Positions 63,795 to 64,000 of a stretch of 64,000 nt of DNA are shown here, one piece after another; position 1 is the stretch's first letter, and each line of letters begins with the position of its first letter. Under the pieces are notes generated by a model that searched no databases, had not been told where the DNA came from, and was given only the letters and a program-made list of their open reading frames with translations. The stretch covers positions 434,001 through 498,000 of the forward strand of contig CAVQMN010000004.1 of the NCBI GenBank assembly GCA_963713625.1, given 5' to 3'. Position numbers and translations under genes: made by a program. Source of the stretch: Bog-756 sp963713625. Lineage in GTDB: Bacteria; Actinomycetota; Acidimicrobiia; Acidimicrobiales; RAAP-2.

Positions 63795-64000
63795 CGATCG
63801 GGAGCCTGGTGTTTCCGACCCGGCCGGCGTCCGGGGTGGCGATGGCCACCGGGCGTCCCCGGTGCCCGGACCCGGCGGACCCGGCCCCAAACCATGACCC
63901 GGAAGACCACCTGGTGGACGGGCCACAACACCCACCAGTAGATGAGACCGACCAGGCCCTTGGCCCGGAAGGCGGCGGCCTGTTCCACGCCTGGCGGCGC
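63791..64000 (-). CDS. partial SDR/DUF2867-family protein (C-terminal end)
   Basis: The minus-strand frame enters from the window edge and ends in a TGA overlapping the photolyase start by ATGA. The visible C-terminal ~65 residues, GLVGLIYWWVLWPVHQVVFRVM followed by Arg-rich tail, resemble the end of DUF2867-containing NAD(P)-binding proteins (YbjT-like). The upstream part is outside the window. Together they form a two-gene operon. Confidence 0.6.
   Translation of the reverse strand, partial: APPGVEQAAAFRAKGLVGLIYWWVLWPVHQVVFRVMVWGRVRRVRAPGTPGGHRHPGRRPGRKHQAPDR

Overview
The window is chromosomal DNA of a high-GC Gram-positive bacterium, most likely an actinobacterium. Indications are GC-rich third codon positions, many GTG starts, a mycothiol-dependent-isomerase (DinB-type) protein, an F420-type (LLM) oxidoreductase, MMPL, KshA-like Rieske, P450, MaoC and sulfotransferase genes, and many genes whose start codon lies 6-8 bases after a TAnnnT -10 box (leaderless mRNAs, common in actinobacteria). 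The gene mix resembles free-living soil or water Acidimicrobiia; that placement is inference. I saw no rRNA, tRNA, CRISPR array, transposase or phage module.

Layout. 0.1-5.5 kb: VOC protein, ketopantoate-reductase-like enzyme, MMPL exporter and a membrane-anchored lipid kinase. 5.8-11.4 kb: thioredoxin-reductase-like flavoprotein with a LUD protein, a UvrA paralogue, DUF1059, VOC and AraC genes. 11.6-21.9 kb: small-molecule enzymes (SRPBCC, two methyltransferases, adenine deaminase, P450, PhyH oxygenase, isomerase-like protein, LLM oxidoreductase), then an XRE/nucleotidyltransferase toxin-antitoxin-like pair with a palindromic operator, and an Eis-type acetyltransferase. 21.9-28.9 kb: a divergent SDR and a tightly coupled six-gene operon (sulfotransferase, sulfatase-like MBL, SDR, VOC, alcohol dehydrogenase, unusual P450), the clearest candidate for an undescribed pathway. 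29-34.4 kb: KshA-like Rieske oxygenase, ArsR/SRPBCC pair with a canonical promoter, Bax-inhibitor-1-like protein, cupin, esterase. 34.5-40.4 kb: ABC transporter with a possible leader peptide, DUF4177, patatin, GH1 glycosidase, a dihydrodipicolinate-reductase-like dehydrogenase. 40.5-48 kb: two ligand-binding lipoproteins flanking an internally duplicated ATC-hydrolase-like protein and a TetR regulator, then DinB, an amine-oxidase-like flavoprotein and an aldo/keto reductase. 48.1-53.1 kb: one gene for a 1652-residue secreted protein with seven ~140-residue repeats. 53.4-64 kb: SF2 helicase, regulators, acetyltransferase, a two-subunit MaoC hydratase, small membrane proteins, a lipoprotein broken by an exact 11-bp tandem duplication, a CPD photolyase and the end of a DUF2867/SDR gene.

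Most transcription units are one to three genes; many neighbours overlap by 4 bp (ATGA or GTGA), indicating translational coupling. Oxygenases, hydratase, dehydrogenases, sulfotransferase and esterase together suggest metabolism of hydrophobic, steroid- or terpenoid-like compounds, but no single complete pathway can be read from the window.
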